From Paenibacillus cellulositrophicus (GTDB taxonomy: Bacteria > Bacillota > Bacilli > Paenibacillales > Paenibacillaceae), in contig NZ_CP045296.1 of NCBI RefSeq assembly GCF_009363095.1, positions 682,001-746,000 on the forward strand: DNA of 64,000 nucleotides, in the 5' to 3' direction. A program made the position numbers and the translations under genes. This document shows positions 8,232 through 16,387 of this stretch, piece after piece (the stretch's first letter is position 1; each line of letters opens with the position of its first letter). Below the pieces are notes generated by a model. That model did no database searches and was not told the origin of the DNA. It was given only the letters and a program-made list of their open reading frames with translations.

Positions 8232-9344
8232 ATGTTCAATCCATTTGAGGTAGCTGAGCTTATGGTCCAGCACATATCAACGAATTATCCGGACGACGTC
8301 TCTCTGATCGGTTATTATGGATCACGCGCTCAAGGAACGGCGACGGAGCGTTCCGATCTCGATTTTTTCTTTATACCGGCGAACGCGGAAGGTTTCCGTC
8401 ATAGTTTGCAGTTTGTAGTGAACGGGATCAGCTTTGATTTTTGGCCGATCAGCTGGGAACGTGCGGAGAGAATCGCCGCTTTCGAAGAACTGAATGTATC
8501 GATCATCGCGGACTGCAAGCTTCTGTATGTACGTTCCGAAGAAGATCGTGAGCGGTTTCTCCGGCTTCGCAGCAAAATTGCTGACCAAGCCCGGGCACGC
8601 TTGGAATGGCTCCATAAAGCCGAATCGAGGCTGAAGGAAGCTTATATACACCTTTACAACTTAAGCAAATTGAGCTCTATGGATGATCTGGTTTCTTTTC
8701 GCTATGAAGCCCAAGAGATCCTGATCTTAAACCTTGAGAGCCTTTCATTAATTAATCATACATACTACACCAAAGGCTGGGGCAAAAACGGGGAGCAAAT
8801 TCGAAACTTCCCTATAAAACCGGACACATTGGAGCAGACGATGGAGACGATTCTGTCCTCCTGTTCGGGATTTCAAATCCGGGAAGCCTGCGAACGATTG
8901 ACCAAGGATACGCTTCGTCTCATTTTGCAGCAGAAAGAGAAAGACGTCAGCGGTCCAGATTATCCTGGCCGGATGAAGGGCTTCTATGAAGAAGTGAAAG
9001 GGATTATGGATAAGGTGGTGAGCGCTTGTGAATCAAGCGACTACCATACAGCCTATTTCTGGGCGGTCGGCGTGCAGAAAGAAGTGTCCCGTTTTCTCTA
9101 TTTCTCCGAGAAAGGGTATTGGCCGTCGCCTTTGTGCGCCGGGGAGGAAGAGTTAACCTTGTATATGGAACTTGGCTTTCCAGATTTAATCGGATTACTG
9201 AATCAGGGGGATTTCAGCCCCCTGAAAGAGGCGGTTGAACAGCTTGATTCGCAGCTGGAGCAGCATCTTCAGAGCCGCGGAGTACAAATCAACCGGTTTC
9301 GGAACGCCGAAGAATTCAGCGATTTCCTGCTGACGCTGCGTTGA
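8232..9344 (+). CDS. Nucleotidyltransferase-fold protein (aminoglycoside nucleotidyltransferase-like)
   Basis: 370 residues. The N-terminal 100 residues carry the polymerase-beta-type nucleotidyltransferase signature: GSRAQGTATERSDLDFFF, with the GS at 30-31 and metal-binding Asp42 and Asp44, and a later acidic strand (ISFDFWPIS). The remaining 270 residues are helical, as in the kanamycin nucleotidyltransferase-like proteins where a helical domain follows the catalytic one. Such enzymes transfer a nucleotide to a small molecule or RNA. Resistance activity cannot be assumed. An AAAGGAGGA site lies 7 bases before the ATG. It stands alone between intergenic gaps of 100-250 bp. Confidence 0.8.
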   Translation: MFNPFEVAELMVQHISTNYPDDVSLIGYYGSRAQGTATERSDLDFFFIPANAEGFRHSLQFVVNGISFDFWPISWERAERIAAFEELNVSIIADCKLLYVRSEEDRERFLRLRSKIADQARARLEWLHKAESRLKEAYIHLYNLSKLSSMDDLVSFRYEAQEILILNLESLSLINHTYYTKGWGKNGEQIRNFPIKPDTLEQTMETILSSCSGFQIREACERLTKDTLRLILQQKEKDVSGPDYPGRMKGFYEEVKGIMDKVVSACESSDYHTAYFWAVGVQKEVSRFLYFSEKGYWPSPLCAGEEELTLYMELGFPDLIGLLNQGDFSPLKEAVEQLDSQLEQHLQSRGVQINRFRNAEEFSDFLLTLR

Positions 9345-9589
9345 TCGCCAAGGCTGGATGCATCATGTCCATATCCCGCTGTGATTCCAATTCGTATGAC
9401 TGGAAATGATGATAGCATAGAGGACAGCTGCTGCTGCTGAGAGTCTCCTTCTCATGGTGTCGATTCGTAAATAAGTGTAGGGAGGTTTGTCAGTTTAAGG
9501 CGGCGAAGAATACATAAGGCAAGTCTTGCAGCAAGTTAATATGAAGATCATACAATGAGTCATAACAAGCCAAGGGGAGAATGGAAGAC

Positions 9590-9973
9590 ATGATGGAACA
9601 GCTGAAAGCTTGGGCTAAACAATTAAAAAGGCAGGTATTTGTACTCTATTACGCCTATCGGGACAAACGTTCGCCATGGTATGCAAAGCTGTTTTCCATG
9701 TGCGTCGTTGCCTATGCATTCAGCCCCATAGATTTAATACCGGACTTCATACCCGTCATTGGCTATGCGGACGATTTGGTTTTGATTCCGCTGGGAGTGT
9801 TGGCTGCTATAAAAATGATGCCTGGTGAGGTCATTGAGGATGCCAAAAAGAAAGCGGATGCTCGCATGAACCAAGGGAAACCGGTGAATTGGGCTGCAGG
9901 TGTCATGATTATTTTATTATGGGCTGCTGTACTGGCAGCGGTATTGACTTACCTGTACAACCGTTTGAAATAA
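9590..9973 (+). CDS. YkvA family (DUF1232) membrane protein
   Basis: 127 residues from the ATG at 9590, chosen because the AGGGGAG site ends 10 bases before it; an ATG at 9581 is too close to that site. The DUF1232 signature is clear: PWYAKLFSMCVVAYAFSPIDLIPDFIPVIGYADDLVLIPLGVLAAIKMMP. A second hydrophobic helix near the C-terminus (VMIILLWAAVLAAVLTYLY) should anchor it. The function of the family is not established. It ends about 85 bp before the convergent AraC gene. Confidence 0.85.
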   Translation: MMEQLKAWAKQLKRQVFVLYYAYRDKRSPWYAKLFSMCVVAYAFSPIDLIPDFIPVIGYADDLVLIPLGVLAAIKMMPGEVIEDAKKKADARMNQGKPVNWAAGVMIILLWAAVLAAVLTYLYNRLK

Positions 9974-10057
9974 CCCGCTGATTCACCGCAGGGCATTTCG
10001 GCAGGATTCGGATTGCCCGCCCAATCGGCTGCTTAAACCATGGCCGTTCCCCCGTGT

Positions 10058-10930
10058 TTATGAATCCTGCAGCTTCTCACGATACTCGGATGGTGTACAG
10101 TTGTACACCTTGCGGAACTGGCGGGCGTAATAGTTCTGGTCCCGAAAGCCGCTTTCGAGCGCCACCTGGGAAATGGACAGGTTTGGATGGCGAAGCAGCG
10201 TGCAGGAATAGTCCAGACGCTTGCGTATGACGTAATCCATCGGTGTTGTGTGATAGTTGCTCGTAAAGACGCGCTGAAACTGGCGGGTGGACAGGTAGGC
10301 TTTGTCGGCCATCGCTTGCAGGGTGATCGGCTGGAGAAAATGCTCTTCAATGTAAGTGACGGCTTCACCGATCCGCAGCGCCTTGTTATCATCAGCTCCG
10401 CTGCCGATTTGATAGTAACGGGAGAGCAGGCCTACCAGAGCGGTAAAGTAAGAGCGAATCATCAGACGATAGCCCTGCGGCTGCAGCTCATACTCGGTTA
10501 AAATCAGGTCAAGCAGCTTTGTCGCTTCCTGCAATTGCGCTTCGTCCAGCGTAAGCATGCCCTTGAAATTCATTTCCTTGCGGTAAAACGGTTCGATGTA
10601 GAAGAGCGCTTGAAAGCCCGGAAGCAGCCTAAGCTCGGACAGCTGCAGAAGCTGCTCGGGCTGGAACATGACGTTGATGTATTCAATCCCGTCGACGTTT
10701 TTGTAGCCGTGGGATACGCCGCTGTGAATCAAGAATACCTGGCCGGCTGTAACGGGGTATTCCCTCCCTTCAATGATATGAACGGCGCTGCCCTGCAAAA
10801 TGACGACGAGTTCGGAAAAATCGTGGCTATGTACAAAATATTCGTGCGTTAGCGGACATTTCTGGATGCGGAACGTAAATCCCGGCTCGAGCCCGATGTC
10901 CGTGGCAAACAGTCTGGTTATCATGTCCAT
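10058..10930 (-). CDS. AraC family regulator with cupin sensor domain
   Basis: 290 residues. The N-terminal part (about 15-110) is an AraC-type cupin with EYFVHSHDFSELVVILQG and later PVTAGQVFLIHSGVSHGY. The C-terminal 100 residues hold two helix-turn-helix motifs (ITLQAMADKAYLSTRQFQRVF and ISQVALESGFRDQNYYARQFRKVY) in the usual AraC arrangement. Members with this layout respond to a sugar bound in the cupin. It is divergent from the SGNH hydrolase gene and sits at the left edge of the polysaccharide locus, so one or both are plausible targets. It is a paralogue in design of the regulator at 35.8 kb. Confidence 0.92.
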   Translation of the reverse strand: MDMITRLFATDIGLEPGFTFRIQKCPLTHEYFVHSHDFSELVVILQGSAVHIIEGREYPVTAGQVFLIHSGVSHGYKNVDGIEYINVMFQPEQLLQLSELRLLPGFQALFYIEPFYRKEMNFKGMLTLDEAQLQEATKLLDLILTEYELQPQGYRLMIRSYFTALVGLLSRYYQIGSGADDNKALRIGEAVTYIEEHFLQPITLQAMADKAYLSTRQFQRVFTSNYHTTPMDYVIRKRLDYSCTLLRHPNLSISQVALESGFRDQNYYARQFRKVYNCTPSEYREKLQDS

Positions 10931-11057
10931 ATTATGCTAAACAATGTCGGCATCGTCAAGGCGAAGAGCGTGGTCCCGCGATACCATTAAGATTACGGGC
11001 CGACGCATGGCAGATCGATATGTCATCGGCTTAGAGAATGTCAATGGGGAGGTACCT

Positions 11058-11819
11058 ATGGATTTATGGTGGAATGAAGGGACGAATCAACCCGCGAATC
11101 CGGTTATTCTTTTTCTGGGGGACAGCATTACGGCCAGCGGTCATTATATCCGGTATACCGAAGCTTGGCTCCGTCAGCACCGGCCGACGATGGAGATGAA
11201 GCTGGTTCCATGCGGTGTGCCCAGCGAAACTGTATCGGGTCTCAGTGAGGCGGCACACCCGTTTCCGCGCCCTTGCGTGCACGATCGGCTCCGAAACGCG
11301 TTGGATACGGTATCGCCCGGGATCGTGGCCGCCTGTTACGGGATGAACGACGGTGTTTACCATCCTTACTCCGAGGATCGTTTTGCTGCCTTTAAAGAGG
11401 GGATGTATCGTCTAGCCGAACGCAGCCGAGAGGCAGGAGCAAAGGTGGTGCTCATGACGCCGCCGCCGTTTGACCCACCCTCCATGAACGCCGAACTTCT
11501 GCCCGAATGCGCGCCGGATTTCAGTTATCTCACACCATTCCGGGAGTATGACCGCGTCCTCGAACAATATTCCGCATGGCTTCTGTCTGCGGGTGATGTG
11601 GCCGACCAGATCATTGACTTACGCAGACCGCTGCTGGACCATCTAAAGGAACAAAGGGCACTGGATCCTGCTTATCGTTCGGGGGACGGTATTCATCCAA
11701 ACCGTGCCGGGCACTGGGTTATGGCGCGTACGCTTCTCAAAGAATTGTTCGGCGCGGCACCCGGTGTTATTCCCGATGTGGATGCGATTTCGAGATCGCT
11801 TGCTGAAGAAACGGATTGA
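11058..11819 (+). CDS. SGNH/GDSL hydrolase (probable carbohydrate esterase)
   Basis: 253 residues from the ATG at 11058, preceded by GGGGAGG. An upstream in-frame start at 10944 would add 38 residues without homology-like features, before the GDS block. The SGNH blocks are present: FLGDSIT with catalytic Ser23, GMND for the oxyanion Asn near 97, and DGIHPNRAGH carrying the catalytic Asp and His near the C-terminus. It has no signal peptide, so it acts inside the cell, where it would remove acetyl or other acyl groups from imported oligosaccharides. Its stop codon lies inside the -35 box of the next gene's promoter. The substrate is inferred from context. Confidence 0.85.
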   Translation: MDLWWNEGTNQPANPVILFLGDSITASGHYIRYTEAWLRQHRPTMEMKLVPCGVPSETVSGLSEAAHPFPRPCVHDRLRNALDTVSPGIVAACYGMNDGVYHPYSEDRFAAFKEGMYRLAERSREAGAKVVLMTPPPFDPPSMNAELLPECAPDFSYLTPFREYDRVLEQYSAWLLSAGDVADQIIDLRRPLLDHLKEQRALDPAYRSGDGIHPNRAGHWVMARTLLKELFGAAPGVIPDVDAISRSLAEETD

Positions 11820-11845
11820 CACCTAAAAATCAACCGGATTATAGT
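11816..11845 (+). promoter_or_regulatory. Strong sigma-A promoter of the membrane AraC sensor gene
   Basis: A perfect -35 TTGACA (11816-11821) and a -10 TATAGT (11840-11845) lie 18 bases apart. The SGNH stop codon TGA (11817-11819) is part of the -35 box. Predicted start near 11852. Confidence 0.65.
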
Positions 11846-11881
11846 TAGGTCACTCCAACAATTGGGAGGGAGAGAGGTACG

Positions 11882-14191
11882 ATGAACTTGCTGCAAATGC
11901 TGCGAACGCGGAAATATTTACAGCGGATCTTGCTCAGCTTTATGCTCGTAGTCGCCACACTGGCGGTGGCCTCCCTATTTATGAACGCCTTCGCACGCGA
12001 CAAAGTGCTCAGCCTTCAGAACGAAGCCGACCGCAAGCTGCTGACCCAAATCAACTATAACATCGAAAACATGAACGGCATCGTCAAGGATCTGGCGGTA
12101 TCCATGTACAACGACGAAGAGCTGATCGCACTCAAATCCGGAGCGGATTACAAGCAGAGCATTCTGAAGATCGAGCGGCTGAATCAGACCGTAGCGGCGT
12201 CTCCGTATCTCCACGCTGCTGTCTTTTACAACGGGGCGCAGCACCGGTTTTTCTCATCGCTCAACCATGATATGGACAACAGGCTGCTGTATCAAAGGCT
12301 CGGGGATTATATGTCGTCCCGAAGCGACCTGCCGAAGCTCCAGTTGATTCCGATGGATCTGGACGGCGGAAATGAAGGGATCGATGTGTTCGCCTTCTTC
12401 ATTTATGACGGACCGTCCTTAGGTTCCGTAAATGATAATGTCCTGATTTTGACCGTCAAGCCGGGATGGATGCTGGATAACGTGAAAGCGCTTAATCGTG
12501 TCGCGGAGCGGGAGAACGACATGCTGTTCGTGACTGACAGTGACGGGCGCATGCTGATCTCCAACGACCGGTCGCTGCCGGAGGGGCTGAGCGTCAAAAA
12601 GGATTTGCTTCCGCGAATCCAATTTACCGGGAGTACGCTTGACTCTTTTATCTATAAGCACGGTTCGCATAAATACAAGGTGACGTATTTGAGCAAAGGA
12701 CTGAACAACTGGCAAATCGTCAGCCTCCAAAATTATAACGACGTGCTCGGCAGCGTCCGGCAGATGAAATGGACCGAGATGGCCGTGACGCTGTCCGTTG
12801 CAGTCCTGGCTGTGCTGCTTTCGGTGTTTTTTTCGCTTCGGCTGTATAAACCGGTTGGGCAGCTCCTGACGCTCGTTCCGCCGCAGCGGCGCGATGCTCC
12901 CCCTGCGAAGGATGAGCTGTCGGTCATTGCCGCCAATGTTACGGAAATGATCGGAAAGCTGAAAGGGCTCGAGCAGGAGAGGGCATCCCAGTGGAACATC
13001 GCCAAGGTCTATCACCTGCGCAGCCTGATCGGTCTCAGCGAAGGCGTACACGAACTGGAGTTTCGGCGAATCAGAGATCAGTACGGACTCGATATCGCCT
13101 ATCCATCGCGGCTCCGGCTGGCTCTGGTCCAAATTGACGACATACAGAGCCTTGCCCGCGGCCAGGGATCGCAAGCAGAATCGCTGCTGTATTTCGCCAT
13201 AGCCAATATTGGCCAGGAACTGCTACACAAACATGGATCCTGCGAAGCCGCAGATATGAAAAGCGGGCATCTCGTCTTTATCGTCGGCGGCGAATCCAGG
13301 GATCTAGCCATGCTTGCCGACCGCTTTCGGGAGCTTCAGCACACCATACTTCAATATTATCGGGTAACCTTCACGGTAACGCTCAGCGACCCGTTTGAAG
13401 ACTACCGCGAAATCACGGCGCATTATAACCTGGCTGTCCGCCACGCCAATTACCGCATGGTTTTTGGCAAAGGTGCGGTGCTAGAGCCGGAACGGGTCCG
13501 AAGCTGCGAGGCAAACGATACGTTCCGCATTCCGCAGGATTTGGAGCGGCGCCTGACGGAAGGATTAAAGAGCGGCGATCTGGAAGAGACGGAGCAGGCG
13601 ATCCGGAGCTGGAGAGAGCTGATCGGCGGATTCAGCTTCGAGAATATGTACTCTGCGCTGCTGCATCTGGCAGTGACGCTCAGCAATACGCTGGGAGAGA
13701 TGAACCATCATAATTTGAACCCGGTATCGGTCAACGTTCAGGCCATCAACCGGCGCATTCTCGAGAAAGAAACGTTGGATGAAATCGAAACGGTGCTGCT
13801 CGAGGTCGTCCGCGAGGTATTCGAACAGCGGCGGAACGGGCGTGAAGACAAAAACAGGCTGCTTGCCGATACCGTGAAAGAAATAATCGACAAGCATTTT
13901 GCCGATCCGGATCTCAACGTGCAGCGGATCGCCGACATGCTGAAGATGAGCTCGGTCTACATCGGGCAGGTGTTCAAGGCACAGGAAGGAACGACGGTCG
14001 TCGATCAGATTAATGCCACCCGCCTGGCCCGTGCCCGAACGTATTTGGAGCAGCAGGAGCTGACCGTTGTGGAAATTATGGAAAAGGTCGGCTTCGGCAA
14101 CGAAAGCTATTTTTACCGCTTGTTCAAACGCCGATACGGAACCACACCCAAGGAGTACCGCCTGAAATCAGCCATAGAGAGAAGCATATGA
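11882..14191 (+). CDS. Membrane-bound AraC-type sensor-regulator (YesS-like)
   Basis: 769 residues. A first transmembrane helix at about 15-37 is followed by an extracellular sensing region to about 295, then a second helix (VTLSVAVLAVLLSVFFSLRLY) and a cytoplasmic part ending in an AraC DNA-binding domain (about 665-765: DLNVQRIADMLKMSSVYIGQVFKAQEG, then VVEIMEKVGFGNESYFYRLFKRRYGTTPKEYR). This one-protein layout joins outside sensing directly to DNA binding and is common beside LplB/YtcP sugar transporters in Paenibacillus. It has a strong promoter of its own and a terminator after it. The 30-bp direct repeat between it and the permease operon is a good candidate binding site. Confidence 0.9.
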   Translation: MNLLQMLRTRKYLQRILLSFMLVVATLAVASLFMNAFARDKVLSLQNEADRKLLTQINYNIENMNGIVKDLAVSMYNDEELIALKSGADYKQSILKIERLNQTVAASPYLHAAVFYNGAQHRFFSSLNHDMDNRLLYQRLGDYMSSRSDLPKLQLIPMDLDGGNEGIDVFAFFIYDGPSLGSVNDNVLILTVKPGWMLDNVKALNRVAERENDMLFVTDSDGRMLISNDRSLPEGLSVKKDLLPRIQFTGSTLDSFIYKHGSHKYKVTYLSKGLNNWQIVSLQNYNDVLGSVRQMKWTEMAVTLSVAVLAVLLSVFFSLRLYKPVGQLLTLVPPQRRDAPPAKDELSVIAANVTEMIGKLKGLEQERASQWNIAKVYHLRSLIGLSEGVHELEFRRIRDQYGLDIAYPSRLRLALVQIDDIQSLARGQGSQAESLLYFAIANIGQELLHKHGSCEAADMKSGHLVFIVGGESRDLAMLADRFRELQHTILQYYRVTFTVTLSDPFEDYREITAHYNLAVRHANYRMVFGKGAVLEPERVRSCEANDTFRIPQDLERRLTEGLKSGDLEETEQAIRSWRELIGGFSFENMYSALLHLAVTLSNTLGEMNHHNLNPVSVNVQAINRRILEKETLDEIETVLLEVVREVFEQRRNGREDKNRLLADTVKEIIDKHFADPDLNVQRIADMLKMSSVYIGQVFKAQEGTTVVDQINATRLARARTYLEQQELTVVEIMEKVGFGNESYFYRLFKRRYGTTPKEYRLKSAIERSI

Positions 14192-14199
14192 ACCTGATG

Positions 14200-14238
14200 A
14201 AGACCCGCACGGGAGTACCATTTCCCTGGCGGGTCTTT
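14200..14238 (+). terminator. Terminator after the YesS-like gene
   Basis: AAGACCCGC (14200-14208) pairs with GCGGGTCTT (14229-14237) around a 20-base loop, followed by T residues. It separates the regulator from the transporter operon. Confidence 0.6.
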
Positions 14239-14271
14239 TGCGTGCTCAAGAGCGGGCTGCAGGCCTGTAAA

Positions 14272-14333
14272 TACAGGAATCCGGCATCTATACAGCCCGC
14301 AAGTACAGTGATCCTGCAATTGTACAGTACGCA
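14272..14333. promoter_or_regulatory. 30-bp direct repeat, probable AraC-type operator of the sugar operon
   Basis: Two 30-bp units (14272-14301 and 14304-14333) match at 22 of 30 positions with a 32-bp period. Each contains TACAG, ATCC, GCA, TACAG, CGCA in the same order, and the TACAG pairs inside each unit are 19 bases apart. Tandem direct repeats on one helix face, upstream of the permease gene and after the regulator's terminator, are typical of AraC activator sites. Confidence 0.6.
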
Positions 14334-14413
14334 GCAGTAAGGGTTTTACGTTATCGTTAGACGTGCAAAGCCTGACACCAGGCAGAGCGCAAAGGAGGAA
14401 AGGGGCTTACGAT

Positions 14414-15448
14414 ATGTTGAATAAGGTTTCTCTGGCGGGTGACGCAGAAAACAGACGGGTGGCGCCAGAACCCGGACAAACCGGATTGCTACCCTCGCCG
14501 GACGTGCCGCCAAAGCAGCGCAAGCAAACATCTGTCATCCGGAGGGAGCTGCGCCATTTCCGTAACAACCGGGAGCTGTTCCTGCTCTCATTGCCGGGAA
14601 TATTGTATAAGCTGATATTCGCCTATATTCCGATGGTGGGGCTCATCATCGCCTTCAAAAATTATCGGTACGATCTGGGCATCTTCGGCAGCAAATGGGT
14701 GGGACTCGATAATTTCCGGTATTTGTTTTCTACGGATACGGCTTGGCGGATTACGCGCAACACGGTGCTGTACAATGCCGCCTACATCTTGGTGACCACC
14801 GTGGCTGCACTGCTGCTTGCGATCCTGATGAACGAAATCAAACAGAAATGGAGCAAGTTCTATCAGACTGCCTTGTTCCTGCCGCATTTCCTGTCCTGGG
14901 TCCTGGTCGGTTACGTCGCGTATGCTTTTTTGAACCATGCGGACGGGTTGATCAACCGGACGCTGCAAGCGTTTGGGATGGATCCGGTCAGCTGGTATCA
15001 GAACGCGGCGCCGTGGCCGGTCATTCTCATTCTGGTTCATTTATGGAAGGCCGTCGGTTTCAATACGCTCATCTATTTCGCGGGAATTTTGGGGATCAAC
15101 GGAGAATATTACGAAGCGGCGCGGATCGACGGGGCGACCAAATGGCAGATGGCCCGCAAGATTACCATTCCGCTGCTGTCGCCGCTGGTCATCATTCTGC
15201 TGATTTTGTCCATCGGCAACATGTTCCGCGGCGATTTCGGTCTGCACTACTTCATTCCGAACAACTCAGGTTTCCTGTATGGATCCACCGATATTATCGA
15301 TACTTACGTGTACCGCGCGCTGCGGGAAATCGGGAACGTGAGCATGTCGGCGGCAACGGGCTTTTACCAATCGGTTGTCGGCTTCGTACTGGTTCTGCTG
15401 GCTAACGGCATTGTGCGCAAAATCAATCCCGACCATTCTTTATGGTAA
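14414..15448 (+). CDS. ABC sugar transporter permease, LplB type
   Basis: 344 residues from the ATG at 14414 (GAAAGGGG about 8 bases upstream; an in-frame start at 14363 also exists). A long basic N-terminal tail precedes six membrane helices. The binding-protein-dependent permease signature EAARIDGATKWQMARKITIP, the EAA loop that docks the ATPase, is near residue 235. It is the first gene of an operon with a second permease 15 bp downstream and a binding lipoprotein. No ATP-binding gene follows, so a shared MsmX-type ATPase elsewhere is expected. LplB-type systems import oligosaccharides; the substrate here is probably a uronic-acid-containing one, judging from the GH88 gene downstream. Confidence 0.92.
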   Translation: MLNKVSLAGDAENRRVAPEPGQTGLLPSPDVPPKQRKQTSVIRRELRHFRNNRELFLLSLPGILYKLIFAYIPMVGLIIAFKNYRYDLGIFGSKWVGLDNFRYLFSTDTAWRITRNTVLYNAAYILVTTVAALLLAILMNEIKQKWSKFYQTALFLPHFLSWVLVGYVAYAFLNHADGLINRTLQAFGMDPVSWYQNAAPWPVILILVHLWKAVGFNTLIYFAGILGINGEYYEAARIDGATKWQMARKITIPLLSPLVIILLILSIGNMFRGDFGLHYFIPNNSGFLYGSTDIIDTYVYRALREIGNVSMSAATGFYQSVVGFVLVLLANGIVRKINPDHSLW

Positions 15449-15463
15449 GGAGGTGACGTAAAG

Positions 15464-16348
15464 GTGACAAAAACATTGGAGCTGTCGAAAGTATTGATCA
15501 ACCTGCTGTTTATCATCCTGTCCGTCTTGGTCGTGCTGCCGTTTCTGCTCGTCATCGCCGTATCGCTAACGGATGAGAAGGCATTGTCCCGGGACGGCTA
15601 TCAATTCATCCCCAAATCGTTCAGTCTGGAGGCGTACCGCTATCTGCTGGATGCCCCGGACGTGATGATCCAGGCATACGGGGTTACGATCACCGTCACG
15701 GTGATCGGATCGCTCGTCGGCCTGCTGCTGACCGCGATGACCGCTTACGTCATTTCCCGGCCGGATTACCGCTACAACCGGATGACGACCTTTTACGTAT
15801 TTTTCACGATGCTGTTCAGCGGGGGACTCGTTCCTTCCTATATTCTAATGACCCAGTACCTGCACCTCAAAGACAGCCTGCTCGCACTCATTTTGCCGGT
15901 GCTGCTGTCGCCGTTCAACATCATGGTCATGAAAGGATTCATGTCTAAGATACCGCTTGAGATCATCGAATCGGCGAAAATGGATGGGGCGAGGGAATTC
16001 CGAATTTTCTTCCGCATCATTCTCCCTTTGTCCACGCCGGCATTGGCTACGCTGGGCCTGCTGATTTCGTTCTCCTATTGGAACGACTGGTTTAACGCGA
16101 TGCTGTACATCGACGATCCGGGTAAGGTGCCGCTGCAGCTGCTGCTGGTCCGGACGCTGAACAGCATTGAGTTTCTCACGACGAATACCGAGTTTGCGAC
16201 GCAGCTGGGCATCGACCTGGCGAGCTTCCCGAACAATTCCGCCCGGATGGCGATCGCCGTGCTTGCCGGCGGACCGATGCTGATCATCTTCCCGTTCTTC
16301 CAGCGGTTTTTCGTGAAAGGGCTTACGGTTGGCTCCCTCAAGGGTTAA
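15464..16348 (+). CDS. ABC sugar transporter permease, YtcP type
   Basis: 294 residues, GTG start with AAGGAGG 10 bases upstream. Six predicted membrane helices, starting with LFIILSVLVVLPFLLVIAVSL. The EAA-loop signature IESAKMDGAREFRIFFRIILP lies near residue 165. It pairs with the preceding LplB-type permease to form the membrane channel for the lipoprotein encoded next. Confidence 0.92.
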   Translation: MTKTLELSKVLINLLFIILSVLVVLPFLLVIAVSLTDEKALSRDGYQFIPKSFSLEAYRYLLDAPDVMIQAYGVTITVTVIGSLVGLLLTAMTAYVISRPDYRYNRMTTFYVFFTMLFSGGLVPSYILMTQYLHLKDSLLALILPVLLSPFNIMVMKGFMSKIPLEIIESAKMDGAREFRIFFRIILPLSTPALATLGLLISFSYWNDWFNAMLYIDDPGKVPLQLLLVRTLNSIEFLTTNTEFATQLGIDLASFPNNSARMAIAVLAGGPMLIIFPFFQRFFVKGLTVGSLKG

Positions 16349-16387
16349 CATACACGCAAGCGATTATAAAAACAGGAGGTCACACAG

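Noticed and set aside
8232..9344. Calling the nucleotidyltransferase an aminoglycoside-resistance enzyme
   Set aside because: Only the generic nucleotidyltransferase motif is seen; the rest of the protein does not carry features I can tie to a known resistance enzyme.
14272..14333. TACAG repeats as a CRISPR array
   Set aside because: Only two units, with a spacing too short for spacers and no cas genes; an operator is the better reading.
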